From assembly GCA_016191015.1 (NCBI GenBank), contig JACPPM010000084.1, positions 1-49,958 of the forward strand: DNA of 49,958 nt, in the 5' to 3' direction. Positions within the stretch are counted from its first letter, which is position 1. The number at the start of each line of letters is the position of its first letter. The DNA is from Acidobacteriota bacterium. GTDB taxonomy: Bacteria; Acidobacteriota; CAIWXX01. A program made the translations under genes and the position numbers. Shown in pieces: positions 1 to 8,639 of this stretch. The notes below the pieces were generated by a model. It ran no database searches. It was not told where the DNA came from and saw nothing but the letters and a program-made list of their open reading frames with translations.

Positions 1-18
1 AGGGTGGCATCGAACAGA

Positions 19-65
19 CCCCTTCCTGCCTTCCTAACTTCCTGCTTTCCTGAGAGGTGCTCGGA
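19..65 (-). repeat. Dispersed repeat family D, copy 1
   Basis: Read on the minus strand, this stretch matches 30090-30135 on the plus strand, sharing the core CTCTCAGGAAAGCAGGA and the flanking TCCGAGC. A second shared piece follows at 101-122, where GTTGCGGCTC and GCCGCGTTGGG match 30230-30251. The rest of 1-417 holds repeat family A (182-281) and no gene I can support. Open frames here are biased GC-rich shadows with no recognisable protein. Confidence 0.6.
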
Positions 66-181
66 AGGGTCTTGCAGCGTGCCTGGGTCTTGCCTGTTTG
101 GTTGCGGCTCCGCCGCGTTGGGCCGCTTAACGGCCCATTCTTACCAACATGTTGTCAGACCAAACGAGGCCGAAGCCGGAC

Positions 182-281
182 AACCGCAGATTTCGCCGAT
201 TCCGCGGATTCAACCGCTGAGTATTGACGGCCGCGAGATCCGTGCTCTGGGAAATCTGCGCAATCTGCGCAATCGGCGGTT
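182..281. repeat. Dispersed inverted-repeat element family A, copy 1
   Basis: The left arm (182-210) reads as degenerate CGCAGATT-type units. The right arm (250-281) carries the complementary AATCTGCG units repeated in tandem. The arms are imperfect inverted repeats around a loop of about 40 bases. Related sequence occurs at 15020-15152 and 28876-29071. The downstream GCAGGC..CAGCCCTGC region is also loosely shared. It is probably a non-coding mobile or REP-like intergenic element. Confidence 0.6.
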
Positions 282-417
282 TCCCTTCCGGTCTCCCGGC
301 TCCCGCAACGCGGCCTCTCCTTGCAGGCACAGCCCTGCGACGAGCATAGTGTCCACGAAGTTGCGCGTAACACGAAACTGGAAAACTTTCGGGAGTGTGA
401 GATCCCCCTGACCCCTC

Positions 418-1890
418 TCAGGCCACGACGAAATCGATGAACCCCCGCTCGACGTCCGTGTGGAAAAGCTCCACGTGAACGCGATCGCCGACATCCATAC
501 CGTCGAAGCCGCTGACCACCCTCCCCTCGACCGGGGGGTGCAGCAGGCGTACCCAGGTACCCTTGGGAGAAGCGCCCGTGACGATCGCGTCGAAGCGGTC
601 GCCGAGACGCGGCTCGAGCAGCATCGCGGCCGCGGATTTGCCGACGAGCCGTTCGACCTTGGTCGCGTCGTCCGCCTTCTCCGTGCAGCGCCGGGCCAGC
701 TCCAGGAGCTCATCCCGGCCGTACGGGATCGGTGTCTGGGACAACGCGGCCTTCAGGAGTCGCTGGGTGATGAGGTCGGGGAAGCGCCGGTTGGGTGCGG
801 TGGAATGGTTGTAGTCTTTGACCGCCAGTCCAAAGTGCCCGATGGCCGGTTCCCCCGGAAACTCCACGGCGTACTCGCCGGGGCCCATGAGTTTGACGAC
901 ACTCAGAGAAAGATCCGGAAATCGGAGCGGATCCGCTGCTCGTCGCTGTGCGAGGAACTGCTGGAGCGCCTTCGAGTCGGGGTCGGAGGGGAGCTTCGTG
1001 CCATGCCCGGCGGCCAGGTCCACGATGCGCTCCCATCGCTTCGGCGTGCGCACGACGCGGCGCAGCGAAGGGAACTTCCTGGCTGTCAGGTATCTGGCCG
1101 TCACCCCGTTGGCTGCGATCATGAAATCTTCGATAAGCTCCGTCGCGCGGTTCTTGTGCTCGGCGTGCAGATCCCGAATCTCATCGGCTTCGAAAACGGG
1201 CCGGGCCTCGATGGTCTCGAGGTCGAGAGCGCCGCGGTCCAACCGGCTTCTCCGCAAATTCTGCGCGACGCTGTCCTGTAGTCGAAGGTTTCCTGCCAGA
1301 CCATCGACCACCGCGACGCGATCGGGCATCTCGCCATCCCCGGCCAGCCAGTCGCCGACGCTCCTGTAGGCCAGCTTCGCGTGGTTGAGGACGAGGGCGG
1401 AGTAGATCTCGGACTGATTCGTTGATCCCTCGGGGTCGATCACCATTTCAACCACGACCGCCATGCGCTCTTCGCCCTGGCCGAGCGATGTCAGATCCGT
1501 CGAGAGTTTCTCCGGGAGCATCGGGAAGATCTCCGCCGGAGTGTACACGGATGTCGTGTTGTGGCGGGCATGACCGTCGATCGCGGAGCCTTCCTTCACG
1601 AGGGCATCCACGTCGGCGACGGCCACGCGGATCTTCACGCTGCCGTCCCCAAGCGCTTCTGCGAACGAAAGCTGATCGAGGTCCCGCGAGTCGTCGTTAT
1701 CGATCGATGCCCAGAGCAGGTCACGCAGGTCGCGCGGCGTCAGGATGCCGCGGGTTGGAGCGCGCGTGATCCTCTCGAGCTCGCGCTCCGCCGACGGCGA
1801 GAAGTCCGGCTCGAGGCCGCGATCGAGCATGGCTCTCCGGGCAATCCTGCGCAACGTCGCTCGCTGGCGACCGTTCCCCCCATTGACCAT
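418..1890 (-). CDS. RNB-domain ribonuclease (RNase II/R-like, short form)
   Basis: Predicted 3'-5' exoribonuclease of the RNase II/R superfamily. The RNB catalytic centre is visible near residue 75 as IDNDDSRDLDQ, giving the spaced aspartates that bind Mg2+. The second conserved block (KDYNHSTAPNRRFPDL) lies near residue 370. The last 60 residues look like an S1-type OB fold (GDRFDAIVTGA...VRLL). At about 490 residues it is far shorter than RNase R and lacks clear N-terminal cold-shock domains. This matches a known short RNB family, though I cannot say which RNAs it degrades. An upstream in-frame TTG at 1929 is possible; the ATG at 1890 was chosen as the first ATG, and neither has a strong ribosome-binding site. 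It follows the nuclease gene at 1972-2910 on the same strand. Confidence 0.85.
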   Translation of the reverse strand: MVNGGNGRQRATLRRIARRAMLDRGLEPDFSPSAERELERITRAPTRGILTPRDLRDLLWASIDNDDSRDLDQLSFAEALGDGSVKIRVAVADVDALVKEGSAIDGHARHNTTSVYTPAEIFPMLPEKLSTDLTSLGQGEERMAVVVEMVIDPEGSTNQSEIYSALVLNHAKLAYRSVGDWLAGDGEMPDRVAVVDGLAGNLRLQDSVAQNLRRSRLDRGALDLETIEARPVFEADEIRDLHAEHKNRATELIEDFMIAANGVTARYLTARKFPSLRRVVRTPKRWERIVDLAAGHGTKLPSDPDSKALQQFLAQRRAADPLRFPDLSLSVVKLMGPGEYAVEFPGEPAIGHFGLAVKDYNHSTAPNRRFPDLITQRLLKAALSQTPIPYGRDELLELARRCTEKADDATKVERLVGKSAAAMLLEPRLGDRFDAIVTGASPKGTWVRLLHPPVEGRVVSGFDGMDVGDRVHVELFHTDVERGFIDFVVA

Positions 1891-1971
1891 GTGGCTGCGA
1901 GTATAGCCTCGCGGATCGGCCTCGCGCAATCACTCGGCAGGATGAAATGCCTGCGGCGATCTCACGACAAC

Positions 1972-2910
1972 TCAAATCGAAGCGGGAGTGCCGGCCCCAG
2001 TCCACCGAGGGCAGATTTTCTTGAAATTGCACCTATGGCACGACGCCTCATCCTCGGCGTAGTCGAAGGCATCTTCGAGCGCGGCGTTTTTGTCGGGGTC
2101 TTCGAGGAGGAAGCGCATTTCGTCGAGCGAGTCACGAATGTACTGGCGGATCGTCTCGAGGGTCGAGGTGTCGATTGTGCGCGCACGTTCGGAGTTGTCT
2201 GCAAGGTACAGCGCCGTGGCCGTCACCTGCTCGGGGGTCACTCCGTATTTCTCCACAGCGTAGGCAGCGTAGCAGGCCAGCTGGATCTCGCTCTGGTCGC
2301 GGTCGGGCTTGCCCGTCTTCCAATCGTAGATGACGATGCGGTCGCGATCCCGGAATGCCAGGTCGAGCTGGACGTAGACGTCCGTTCCGTCGATCTGGAA
2401 GGTAGCGAGCTGCTCGACCTCGAGCCAGTCCGCCTTCGGGAGCCCTTGCAGCTTGTGGAAGACCTCTGACCTGTAAAAGTTCCGCAGGCTCTCCTCGGCG
2501 TTTCGCGCGTTCTCCTTCCAGACCTCACCGAGCAACGTGGCCTGATACTCATGCTCAAAAAGAGCACAGTACCTCTTGGGGTCCCCGCGATAGAGACCCT
2601 TGCTCGAGTCGCGATAGTCCTGCCGCATGCCATCGAGCAGCCTGGCGGCGGCTGCATCGACATCGGGATGGACCTCGCCGGCACGCATCGCCTCGACCAC
2701 AGTCCTGATCGAGCGGTGGACTTTGTCGCCGGCCCACATCTGGCGGGTCTGGAGCTTCTTCAGAAGATAAGCCTCACGCACCCTCGGCGTCGCCGACCGG
2801 TCCCACCCACCCCAAGATCCGTAGTACTGGAAGAAGTACTTGCGCAGACACTCACGGAACACTTCGTCCCGCGTCTTCGACCAGCTCAGCTTGTTCTCGA
2901 GCATGCCCAT
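1972..2910 (-). CDS. PD-(D/E)XK nuclease-family protein with Fe-S cysteines (RecB/AddB/Cas4-like)
   Basis: A 312-residue single-domain nuclease-like protein. The motif VQLDLAF...VIYDWKTGK near residues 210-235 supplies the D..DxK catalytic signature. The downstream Q of SEIQLACYAAY is the usual RecB-family motif. One cysteine near the N-terminus (FRECLRKYFF) and three near the C-terminus (SCHRCNFKKIC) have the spacing of the 4Fe-4S cluster in AddB and Cas4 nucleases. The start is set at 2910 because GGGGAGG sits 8 bases upstream; an in-frame start at 2970 has no such site. No cas genes or CRISPR repeats are nearby, so a repair or DNA-end-processing role is more likely than adaptation. The role is inferred from family only. 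Confidence 0.85.
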   Translation of the reverse strand: MGMLENKLSWSKTRDEVFRECLRKYFFQYYGSWGGWDRSATPRVREAYLLKKLQTRQMWAGDKVHRSIRTVVEAMRAGEVHPDVDAAAARLLDGMRQDYRDSSKGLYRGDPKRYCALFEHEYQATLLGEVWKENARNAEESLRNFYRSEVFHKLQGLPKADWLEVEQLATFQIDGTDVYVQLDLAFRDRDRIVIYDWKTGKPDRDQSEIQLACYAAYAVEKYGVTPEQVTATALYLADNSERARTIDTSTLETIRQYIRDSLDEMRFLLEDPDKNAALEDAFDYAEDEASCHRCNFKKICPRWTGAGTPASI

Positions 2911-2918
2911 CGTCGTTA

Positions 2919-2925
2919 CCTCCCC
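2919..2925 (-). promoter_or_regulatory. Ribosome-binding site deciding the nuclease start
   Basis: GGGGAGG read on the minus strand, 8 bases before the ATG at 2910. It favours that ATG over the longer open frame. Confidence 0.75.
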
Positions 2926-3072
2926 TTGCCGCCAGCGCAATCCATGTGGCGCGCGAATCAAACCTCGCAATCGCGAGCACGACCAGACCCTGGCTATCAG
3001 CTCACCGCCCGTCTATCATAACCGCATCCGCAGCACGCTCGCGGATCCGTGAAGAAAAGAGGTATGTGATTC

Positions 3073-3561
3073 ATGACATCCGAGGAACGCGGTCGTTTGA
3101 TTGAAAGTTACGAGAACGCGCCGGCGGCGCTCGAGCAGGCCATCAACGGGCTCCCCGACGCTGAGTGGGATTTCAAGCCTGCGCCGGATCGGTGGAGCAT
3201 TCGCGAGATCGTGTTTCACCTCACCGATGCCGACGTGAACGGCTATGTTCGGTGTCGCGCGGCGATCGCCGAGCCCGGTAAAACGATCATGGCCTACGAT
3301 CAGGATCGCTGGACTCAATCCCTGAACCACGAGGGACGAAGCGTGAAGGACGCGCTGGAGCTTTTCCGTTTGATCCGCCGGACAACGGCGCGCCTTTTGA
3401 GGTCGCTCCCGGAGGAGTCATGGTCGCGCACGATCCACCATCCCGAGAGCGGTGTCATGACGCTGGGGAAATGGCTGGAAATCTACGAACGTCACCCGCG
3501 GAGCCACATCGATCAGATGCGAAAGCTGCACGATCAATATCGCCTCAGCCGGGGAGCCTAA
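3073..3561 (+). CDS. DinB-family (DinB_2) metal-dependent protein
   Basis: A 162-residue protein of the DinB/YfiT four-helix bundle family. Sequence features are APDRWSIREIVFHLTDAD near residues 37-54 and ERHPRSHIDQM near the C-terminus, giving the three-histidine metal triad H49, H141 and H145. Family members include thiol transferases (for example bacillithiol or mycothiol dependent) and many proteins of unknown substrate. Nothing here identifies the substrate. It is transcribed divergently from the nuclease gene upstream. It converges tail to tail with the SWIM gene, the two stop codons being one base apart. Confidence 0.85.
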   Translation: MTSEERGRLIESYENAPAALEQAINGLPDAEWDFKPAPDRWSIREIVFHLTDADVNGYVRCRAAIAEPGKTIMAYDQDRWTQSLNHEGRSVKDALELFRLIRRTTARLLRSLPEESWSRTIHHPESGVMTLGKWLEIYERHPRSHIDQMRKLHDQYRLSRGA

Positions 3562-3562
3562 G

Positions 3563-4606
3563 CTATCGACTGAGAGCCTGGGCTCGCTGCCGCGCCTGAT
3601 CGGCGGTCAGGCTCCAGGCCGATTTGAGTGCCTCGCGCGCCCGCCTTCGAAGGTTCAGCGTTCCGTCCCTCTTCTCCCAGACGCCGACAGCCGCTGCGCT
3701 CATCCTGAGCAGCCGCCCCAGCTCAGTGCGATTCAGGGCGAGCCGCTTCCGCAGGGACGCGACATCGCCGCCGGTGATCGTCGCGGGCATGATCGGCACC
3801 GGCTCAGTGCGCCCCCTGCTTGCTGCGGTGCGACCGCGGCGCGGCGTGCTCTTCTTCGCCGTCTCGCGTTCGACTGCCGGCGCCACGACTGGTGTCTCCT
3901 TCTCGATCTCCACCCCGAACACATCCTCGAGATCGGCTTCCGCCAGCCGCCGTCTCCTGCCGACCTTGGTCGCCGCGGCCACGGCGGCCTCGGCCTCGCC
4001 CCCGATCAGCTCCTCGTGGTCCACACCGCGCAGCAGAAACAGGAGAGCCGGCTGTTGATCCAGTCGCGCGCCTACTCCATAGAGCACCGCGGCCACGTGC
4101 TTGCACATCGTGGCCCAGTCGGGGCACGAGCAATCCAGGTCCATCTCGCCCGGCTGAGGGAACAGGCCCGTGCGAGGTTCGGTGACAACGGACATGACGC
4201 CAGCGGAAAGCCGGCCCTGCAGGAGGTCGAGCAGTGAGGCGATCTGTCCGGTGCATCGCTCCTTGATACTCGTCCACGAGGCGGCTGGGAGCGCTCGAAC
4301 TCCTATTTTGACCTTGTACAGCTCGCTCCCGCTGACCCGCGCCACGACCTCGCCTCGCCTGATCTCAAGGTGGCAGACGGATCTATTGCGCACGTAGGTC
4401 CGGCCGCGCGGGAGGCGATTGGCATAGTCGCTGAACTTCTCCAGGTGCATGCACCAGGAGCGTCCCCAGAAGGTCTGAGCGATTGCCCGGCCTGTGATCT
4501 CGACAGGCTGCACACTTTCACCCTTGCCTCGCAATTTGGCCATCTCGCGAGCCGCGAGGACACGTCTCTGGGCCACCGGTACATAGGGTCTCCACTCGTA
4601 ATACAC
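3563..4606 (-). CDS. SWIM zinc-finger protein with C-terminal XRE-like helix-turn-helix
   Basis: A 347-residue protein. The SWIM signature CxC-x6-CxH is seen as C159, C161, C168 and H170 (DCSCPDWATMCKHV). A basic, alanine-rich linker spans about 225-285. The C-terminal 60 residues (SLRKRLALNRTELGRLLRMSAAAVGVWEKRDG) read as an XRE-type DNA-binding helix-turn-helix. The start lies 16 bases after the stop of the SNF2 gene, so the two are almost certainly one operon. SWIM proteins paired with SNF2 ATPases are a recurrent bacterial arrangement, inferred to form a DNA-bound remodelling or repair complex. The fused helix-turn-helix is the less usual part and may target the complex to DNA. Confidence 0.85.
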   Translation of the reverse strand: MYYEWRPYVPVAQRRVLAAREMAKLRGKGESVQPVEITGRAIAQTFWGRSWCMHLEKFSDYANRLPRGRTYVRNRSVCHLEIRRGEVVARVSGSELYKVKIGVRALPAASWTSIKERCTGQIASLLDLLQGRLSAGVMSVVTEPRTGLFPQPGEMDLDCSCPDWATMCKHVAAVLYGVGARLDQQPALLFLLRGVDHEELIGGEAEAAVAAATKVGRRRRLAEADLEDVFGVEIEKETPVVAPAVERETAKKSTPRRGRTAASRGRTEPVPIMPATITGGDVASLRKRLALNRTELGRLLRMSAAAVGVWEKRDGTLNLRRRAREALKSAWSLTADQARQRAQALSR

Positions 4607-4622
4607 GATTCCTCCCCTTACC

Positions 4623-7316
4623 TCAGACTGTCGCGCGGTCGATGTCGAGAGCGACCGTCGCCAGCAGCCGTTCGTTGCTCATCTCGGTCAGCAGCGCTTC
4701 GCCGCCTCCCTCCAGAATGTCCCGCGCCAACGCTGTCTTCTCCTCAATCAGCGCGTCGATTTTCTCCTCGACGGTCCCCTGACACACGAGCTTGTGCACG
4801 AGCACGTTTCGCTTCTGCCCGATCCGGAAGGCCCGGTCCGTCGCCTGATTTTCGACAGCCGGGTTCCACCATCGGTCGAAGTGGATCACGTGCGAGGCCG
4901 CTGTGAGGTTCAGGCCCGTCCCGCCGGCTTTGAGCGAGAGCACGAAGAACGGCGGCCCATCCTCGTCCTGGAAGGCGTCGACGAGACCCTGCCGCTTCTT
5001 CACCGGCGTCTGGCCGTGCAGCACCAGCCCCGGCCGTCCGAACACCCCCGCCAGGAACGCGGCCAGCGGCTCGGTCATCTCACGGAACTGCGTGAAGATG
5101 AGAGCCTTCTCCTGTCGCGATGCGATCTCCTCGCTGAGCTCGGCGAGGCGCGCAAACTTGCCGCTCTCCTCCGGTTCGTAGCGCCCGTCGCCGCGCACCT
5201 GAGCGGGGTGGTTGCATATCTGCTTGAGACGAAGGAGGTATGCCAGGATCAGGCCCCGCCTCTGGATTCCGTCAGAGGTCTCGAGTGCAATCGCGAGCTC
5301 ATTCACCGCCGCCTCGTAGAAGACGGCCTGACTCTTCCTCAAGCCGCAGAACGCGCGCACCTCGGTCTTGTCCGGCAGATCAGCGATGACGCTACGATCG
5401 GTCTTCAGCCTTCTGAGGATGTACGGCCGGACGAGGTTTCGGAGTGGCGCATAGCGCGGACCATCCCCTTGCTCGAGCTCTTTGACGAAATCCTTGAATC
5501 GGGCGGCGGTGCCGAGCAGCCCCGGGCAGAGGAAATCGAAAAGCGACCAGAGGTCCGAAAGGCGGTTCTCCACGGGTGTCCCAGTCAAAGCGACCCGGGC
5601 TCGGGCTTTCAGCTTTTTCACGGCGCGGGTCTGGCGGGTGGATGGGTTCTTTATGGCCTGAGCTTCGTCGAGCGCGACGAGCCGCCAATCGATGCTTTCC
5701 AGCCAGGGCTGGCGCGGGAGCATGCCGTAGGTCGTGAGCACCATGTCGGCGCCCGCGATTCGCGATGAATCCGCGGCGATGACATCGATCTCGTGAGCGG
5801 GTGTGAGCGCCGGATGGAGAAACCACGCGCGCAGAGACGGCGCGAACCGGTCGATCTCCGCCTTCCAGTTGGACAGGAGCGAGGCTGGCAGGATGAGCAA
5901 TGCTGGTCCGGATTCCTTGTCGTCTCGCATCGCGAGGAGAAGAGCCAGGAGCTGGATGGTTTTCCCGAGACCCATGTCGTCGGCCAGGCATGCACCCAGA
6001 CGAAGCTGGCCGAGGAGCCGCAGCCAGTGGACGCCAGACTCCTGGTAGGGGCGCAGCGTCGTTCGAAGCCCGCGCGCAGCCCAGTCGTCCGTCGCCCCGC
6101 CCGGGGCGCGAAGTCGATCGAGAACATCTCCGAGCCAACGGCCGGCTTCGAGGTGCGACCAGGCACGGTGCTCGTCGCGTGCCTCGTCCGCGGCCAGATC
6201 CGACGGAGCGCCCGCGAGCAGTCGCATCCCCTCGACGAACGTAATCCCGCCCTCCGCCACCGTGGCTTCAACCTGACGCCAGTGCGCCAGCGCCTCCTGC
6301 AGGCGCTGCCTGTCGACCTCGACCCACTGCCCCTTGAGCATGACGAGACCGTCGGCGCCCGCGAGCAGAGCCTTCCACTCCTGATCGGTCAGCGCGTCGC
6401 CGCCCACCGCGACCTGGACGTTGAAATCGAGCAACGCATCGCGGCCGAGGGCTGGCCGGGGTGAAGAGCCGATCCGCACAGTCACAGTAGGCCGGCTCTT
6501 CCTGGCCCACCAGTCGGGGACGCGTACGAGCACACCGTTCGCTTCGTACAGAGGGATTTCCTGGAGGAAGCCATAGGCCTCGGGGGGGGTCCATTCGAGC
6601 GGATGGTAGATGTCGCCGGAGTCGACGAGCTCGCGGATGAGCGCGCTCTTGCCGGCCACCTGGTTGATCGGCGTGAGCAGGTGGACGAGCGCTTTGCGAT
6701 TGCGCTCACCGGCGAATTCCTGCAGCGCGCGGCTGAGCGGCTGGTAGCGGACGCGCGCCCCGACGGAAACTCCGGGAGCGTATGTGGCGAGGAACGCGAA
6801 TGGATAGTCCGGGTTCTTCTTGTTTTCCGCCAGGTGAAAGCAGACGCGGCCGACCTGGTGCCACAGCGGCGCACGTGCCTTGAGGAAGGCCTCCAGCCCG
6901 CCGGCGCACGACCCGGCTTCACGGCGGACCCAGGCATCGAGCGATTCCCAAAGGCGGCCGATCAGCTCCGGCGTGAGGTATTCCCCGCCGGCCATCGGTG
7001 GCATGCCGAGCACCATGCGCGCGATGTCGGCGTCGGAGGGAGGCGGGACCGCTTCCATCGCGCCGGCGCCGGCCGGTGAGTGGCAGCGGTCGGTCATGTA
7101 GCGGCAGGCGAAGTCCCGCCAGTACGCGAGCACAGGCGGCAGCCCGCCGCTGATGCTCTGCGCAGCGAGCGCGAAGAGCCCCGCGGACGCGTCATGGCGA
7201 AACGCAGCGGCAACTCGATCCAACGGCGACGAGGTGCCGGCCTGCGAGGAGGCACCTTCCTCCTGCGCGAGTCGCAAGTTACCTGAAGGTGTCAGGATCA
7301 GGGACCAGAGCATCAC
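4623..7316 (-). CDS. SNF2-family DEAD/DEAH-box ATPase
   Basis: An 897-residue Swi2/Snf2 ATPase. The N-terminal ~430 residues form the bacterial SNF2-associated region. Motif I is ADDMGLGKTIQ near residue 445 and motif II is DEAQAIKNP. Motif III is ALTGTPVENRLSDLWSLFDF. The C-lobe shows ALIFTQFREM, SLKAGGTGLNLTAA, VIHFDRWWNPAVENQ and ATDRAFRIGQ (motifs IV-VI). All key residues look intact. SNF2 enzymes translocate on double-stranded DNA using ATP; the bacterial substrate is not defined. The start is GTG at 7316 or ATG at 7313, with no strong ribosome-binding site to decide. It is followed 16 bases later by the SWIM gene. Confidence 0.95.
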   Translation of the reverse strand: MMLWSLILTPSGNLRLAQEEGASSQAGTSSPLDRVAAAFRHDASAGLFALAAQSISGGLPPVLAYWRDFACRYMTDRCHSPAGAGAMEAVPPPSDADIARMVLGMPPMAGGEYLTPELIGRLWESLDAWVRREAGSCAGGLEAFLKARAPLWHQVGRVCFHLAENKKNPDYPFAFLATYAPGVSVGARVRYQPLSRALQEFAGERNRKALVHLLTPINQVAGKSALIRELVDSGDIYHPLEWTPPEAYGFLQEIPLYEANGVLVRVPDWWARKSRPTVTVRIGSSPRPALGRDALLDFNVQVAVGGDALTDQEWKALLAGADGLVMLKGQWVEVDRQRLQEALAHWRQVEATVAEGGITFVEGMRLLAGAPSDLAADEARDEHRAWSHLEAGRWLGDVLDRLRAPGGATDDWAARGLRTTLRPYQESGVHWLRLLGQLRLGACLADDMGLGKTIQLLALLLAMRDDKESGPALLILPASLLSNWKAEIDRFAPSLRAWFLHPALTPAHEIDVIAADSSRIAGADMVLTTYGMLPRQPWLESIDWRLVALDEAQAIKNPSTRQTRAVKKLKARARVALTGTPVENRLSDLWSLFDFLCPGLLGTAARFKDFVKELEQGDGPRYAPLRNLVRPYILRRLKTDRSVIADLPDKTEVRAFCGLRKSQAVFYEAAVNELAIALETSDGIQRRGLILAYLLRLKQICNHPAQVRGDGRYEPEESGKFARLAELSEEIASRQEKALIFTQFREMTEPLAAFLAGVFGRPGLVLHGQTPVKKRQGLVDAFQDEDGPPFFVLSLKAGGTGLNLTAASHVIHFDRWWNPAVENQATDRAFRIGQKRNVLVHKLVCQGTVEEKIDALIEEKTALARDILEGGGEALLTEMSNERLLATVALDIDRATV

Positions 7317-7679
7317 ACGCTTCGTGCATCAACATTCCGTGCGGAAGCATCCTACGGAAAGAATGTCCGCGGTTCAAGCCGGTGTCAGAACGAGTTTGCG
7401 AGCGAGGAACTGAGGGCGCTCGCCGGTCTGTGGGCAGGCAGACCAAGCGTGATGTCAGCTCGGTGATCCCATGCCTGAGATCGTTGTTTCCGGGGCTTGG
7501 CAGGAAGGACGTGCCGCGTCTCCGGAGTCGCGGGCGCACCTATCTACGATAGTAGTAAAAACGAAGTGTTTAGGTTGCCCGACTCAGGAGGGCAGGCAAT
7601 TCCCTGGGGGACCGACTTCTTGTCTGAGACACACCAAAGCTCTTGGAACCTTAAACTTGAAACTTTGAACTCCAGGAGG
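7317..7679. other. Intergenic region between SNF2 gene and tRNA-Phe
   Basis: I see no convincing gene. Near 7648-7672, next to the tRNA 3' end, is a run of degenerate units (CTTGGAACCTTAAACTTGAA, then ACTTTGAACT) resembling short AC/TTGAA microrepeats. A weak inverted repeat CTATC-TAC-GATAG lies near 7541-7553. No T-rich terminator is visible for the tRNA. Confidence 0.4.
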
Positions 7680-7755
7680 TGGTGCCGGGGGAGGGAATTG
7701 AACCCCCCACGCAGGGATTTTCAGTCCCTCGCTCTACCAACTGAGCTACCCCGGC
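7680..7755 (-). tRNA. tRNA-Phe (anticodon GAA)
   Basis: On the minus strand the sequence folds as a full cloverleaf. The acceptor GCCGGGG pairs with CCCCGGC. The D-arm is GCTC-AGTTGGTA-GAGC. The anticodon stem AGGGA/TCCCT closes a CTGAAAA loop with anticodon GAA. The T-arm is GGGGG-TTCAATT-CCCTC. Discriminator A and an encoded CCA end at 7680. The gene is 76 bases long with CCA. Confidence 0.97.
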
Positions 7756-7847
7756 TCAGGGGGGCCTATTCTTTCCGCAAACGATGCATGTGTCAAGATT
7801 GGAGCACGGCCGCACCGGCAGGAATCAGCGTACCGGGAGAGTCCAAT

Positions 7848-8639
7848 CTACGCCAGCAGTGTGCCGCGCATGACGGTGACGGCGTGGCCCGAGAGGAGCA
7901 CGCGGTCGCCGCGGAGGCTCACGCGCACCACCCCTCCGCGCGCCGAGGCCTGGTAAGCGACGAAGTCCTGTTTGCCGAGCCGTGGTGCCCAGAACGGCCC
8001 CAGGCAGCAGTGCGCGGAACCGGTGACCGGATCTTCGTTGATCCCGGAGCCCGGCGCGAAGAAGCGCGAAACGAAATCGTACTGCGGTGAGGCCGAGCGG
8101 CTGGTCACGATGACACCCCGCGCCGAGACGCCTGCCAGCTGCGTGAAGTTTGGCTTCGCATTCCTCACGATCTCATCGGAGGCAACCAGCACGAGAAAGT
8201 CGAACTCGTTCTTGCCGACGTAGGCAGCGCTGACGCCGAGCGCATCGAGCAGGCCCGGTGGTGGCGTGGCTTCGTGTTCGCGTTTCTCCGGAAAATCGAG
8301 CAGGATCCAGGCGCCGTCGCGAGTGGCCTTGAGCAGGCCGCTTCGTGTGTGGAAGCGGATCTCCTGGCCCGCGGCCACATGGCCGTCCTCCCACAGCACG
8401 TGTGCGCTGGCGAGAGTCGCATGGCCGCACAGATCCACTTCGACCTCGGGCGTGAACCATCGAAGCCCGAACCCATCCTCGCGCCGCAGCAGGAACGCAG
8501 TTTCCGACAGGTTCATCTCCCTGGCGACATCCTGCATCCACTCGGCGTTTCGCGGCTCGGGCAGGACGCAGACGGCGGCCGGATTTCCGGCGAACGGCTT
8601 CTCTGTAAAAGCGTCGACCTGCACAACGGGTAGGCTCAT
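7848..8639 (-). CDS. PhzF-family isomerase/epimerase
   Basis: A 263-residue PhzF-like protein. It has the N-terminal VDAFTEKPFAGNPAAVC, the catalytic glutamate in NLSETAF, and FTPEVEVDLCGHATLASA. The C-terminal glycine-rich motif is EDPVTGSAHCCLGP. The fold matches PhzF and diaminopimelate epimerase. Family members isomerise small metabolites, and no phenazine genes are near, so this is a generic housekeeping paralogue of unknown substrate. The start at 8639 is supported by a GGAGGG-type ribosome-binding site and by the 4-base ATGA overlap with the preceding membrane protein gene, implying translational coupling. Confidence 0.9.
   Translation of the reverse strand: MSLPVVQVDAFTEKPFAGNPAAVCVLPEPRNAEWMQDVAREMNLSETAFLLRREDGFGLRWFTPEVEVDLCGHATLASAHVLWEDGHVAAGQEIRFHTRSGLLKATRDGAWILLDFPEKREHEATPPPGLLDALGVSAAYVGKNEFDFLVLVASDEIVRNAKPNFTQLAGVSARGVIVTSRSASPQYDFVSRFFAPGSGINEDPVTGSAHCCLGPFWAPRLGKQDFVAYQASARGGVVRVSLRGDRVLLSGHAVTVMRGTLLA

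Noticed and set aside
1561-2469. Long plus-strand open frame opposite the ribonuclease and nuclease genes
   Set aside because: It is antisense to two well-supported genes, has low-complexity GC-driven composition and no domain.
1972-2910. Cas4 of a CRISPR system
   Set aside because: There are no other cas genes and no regularly spaced direct repeats anywhere in the window.
7848-8639. Phenazine biosynthesis cluster
   Set aside because: Only an isolated PhzF-family protein is present; no other phz genes lie nearby.
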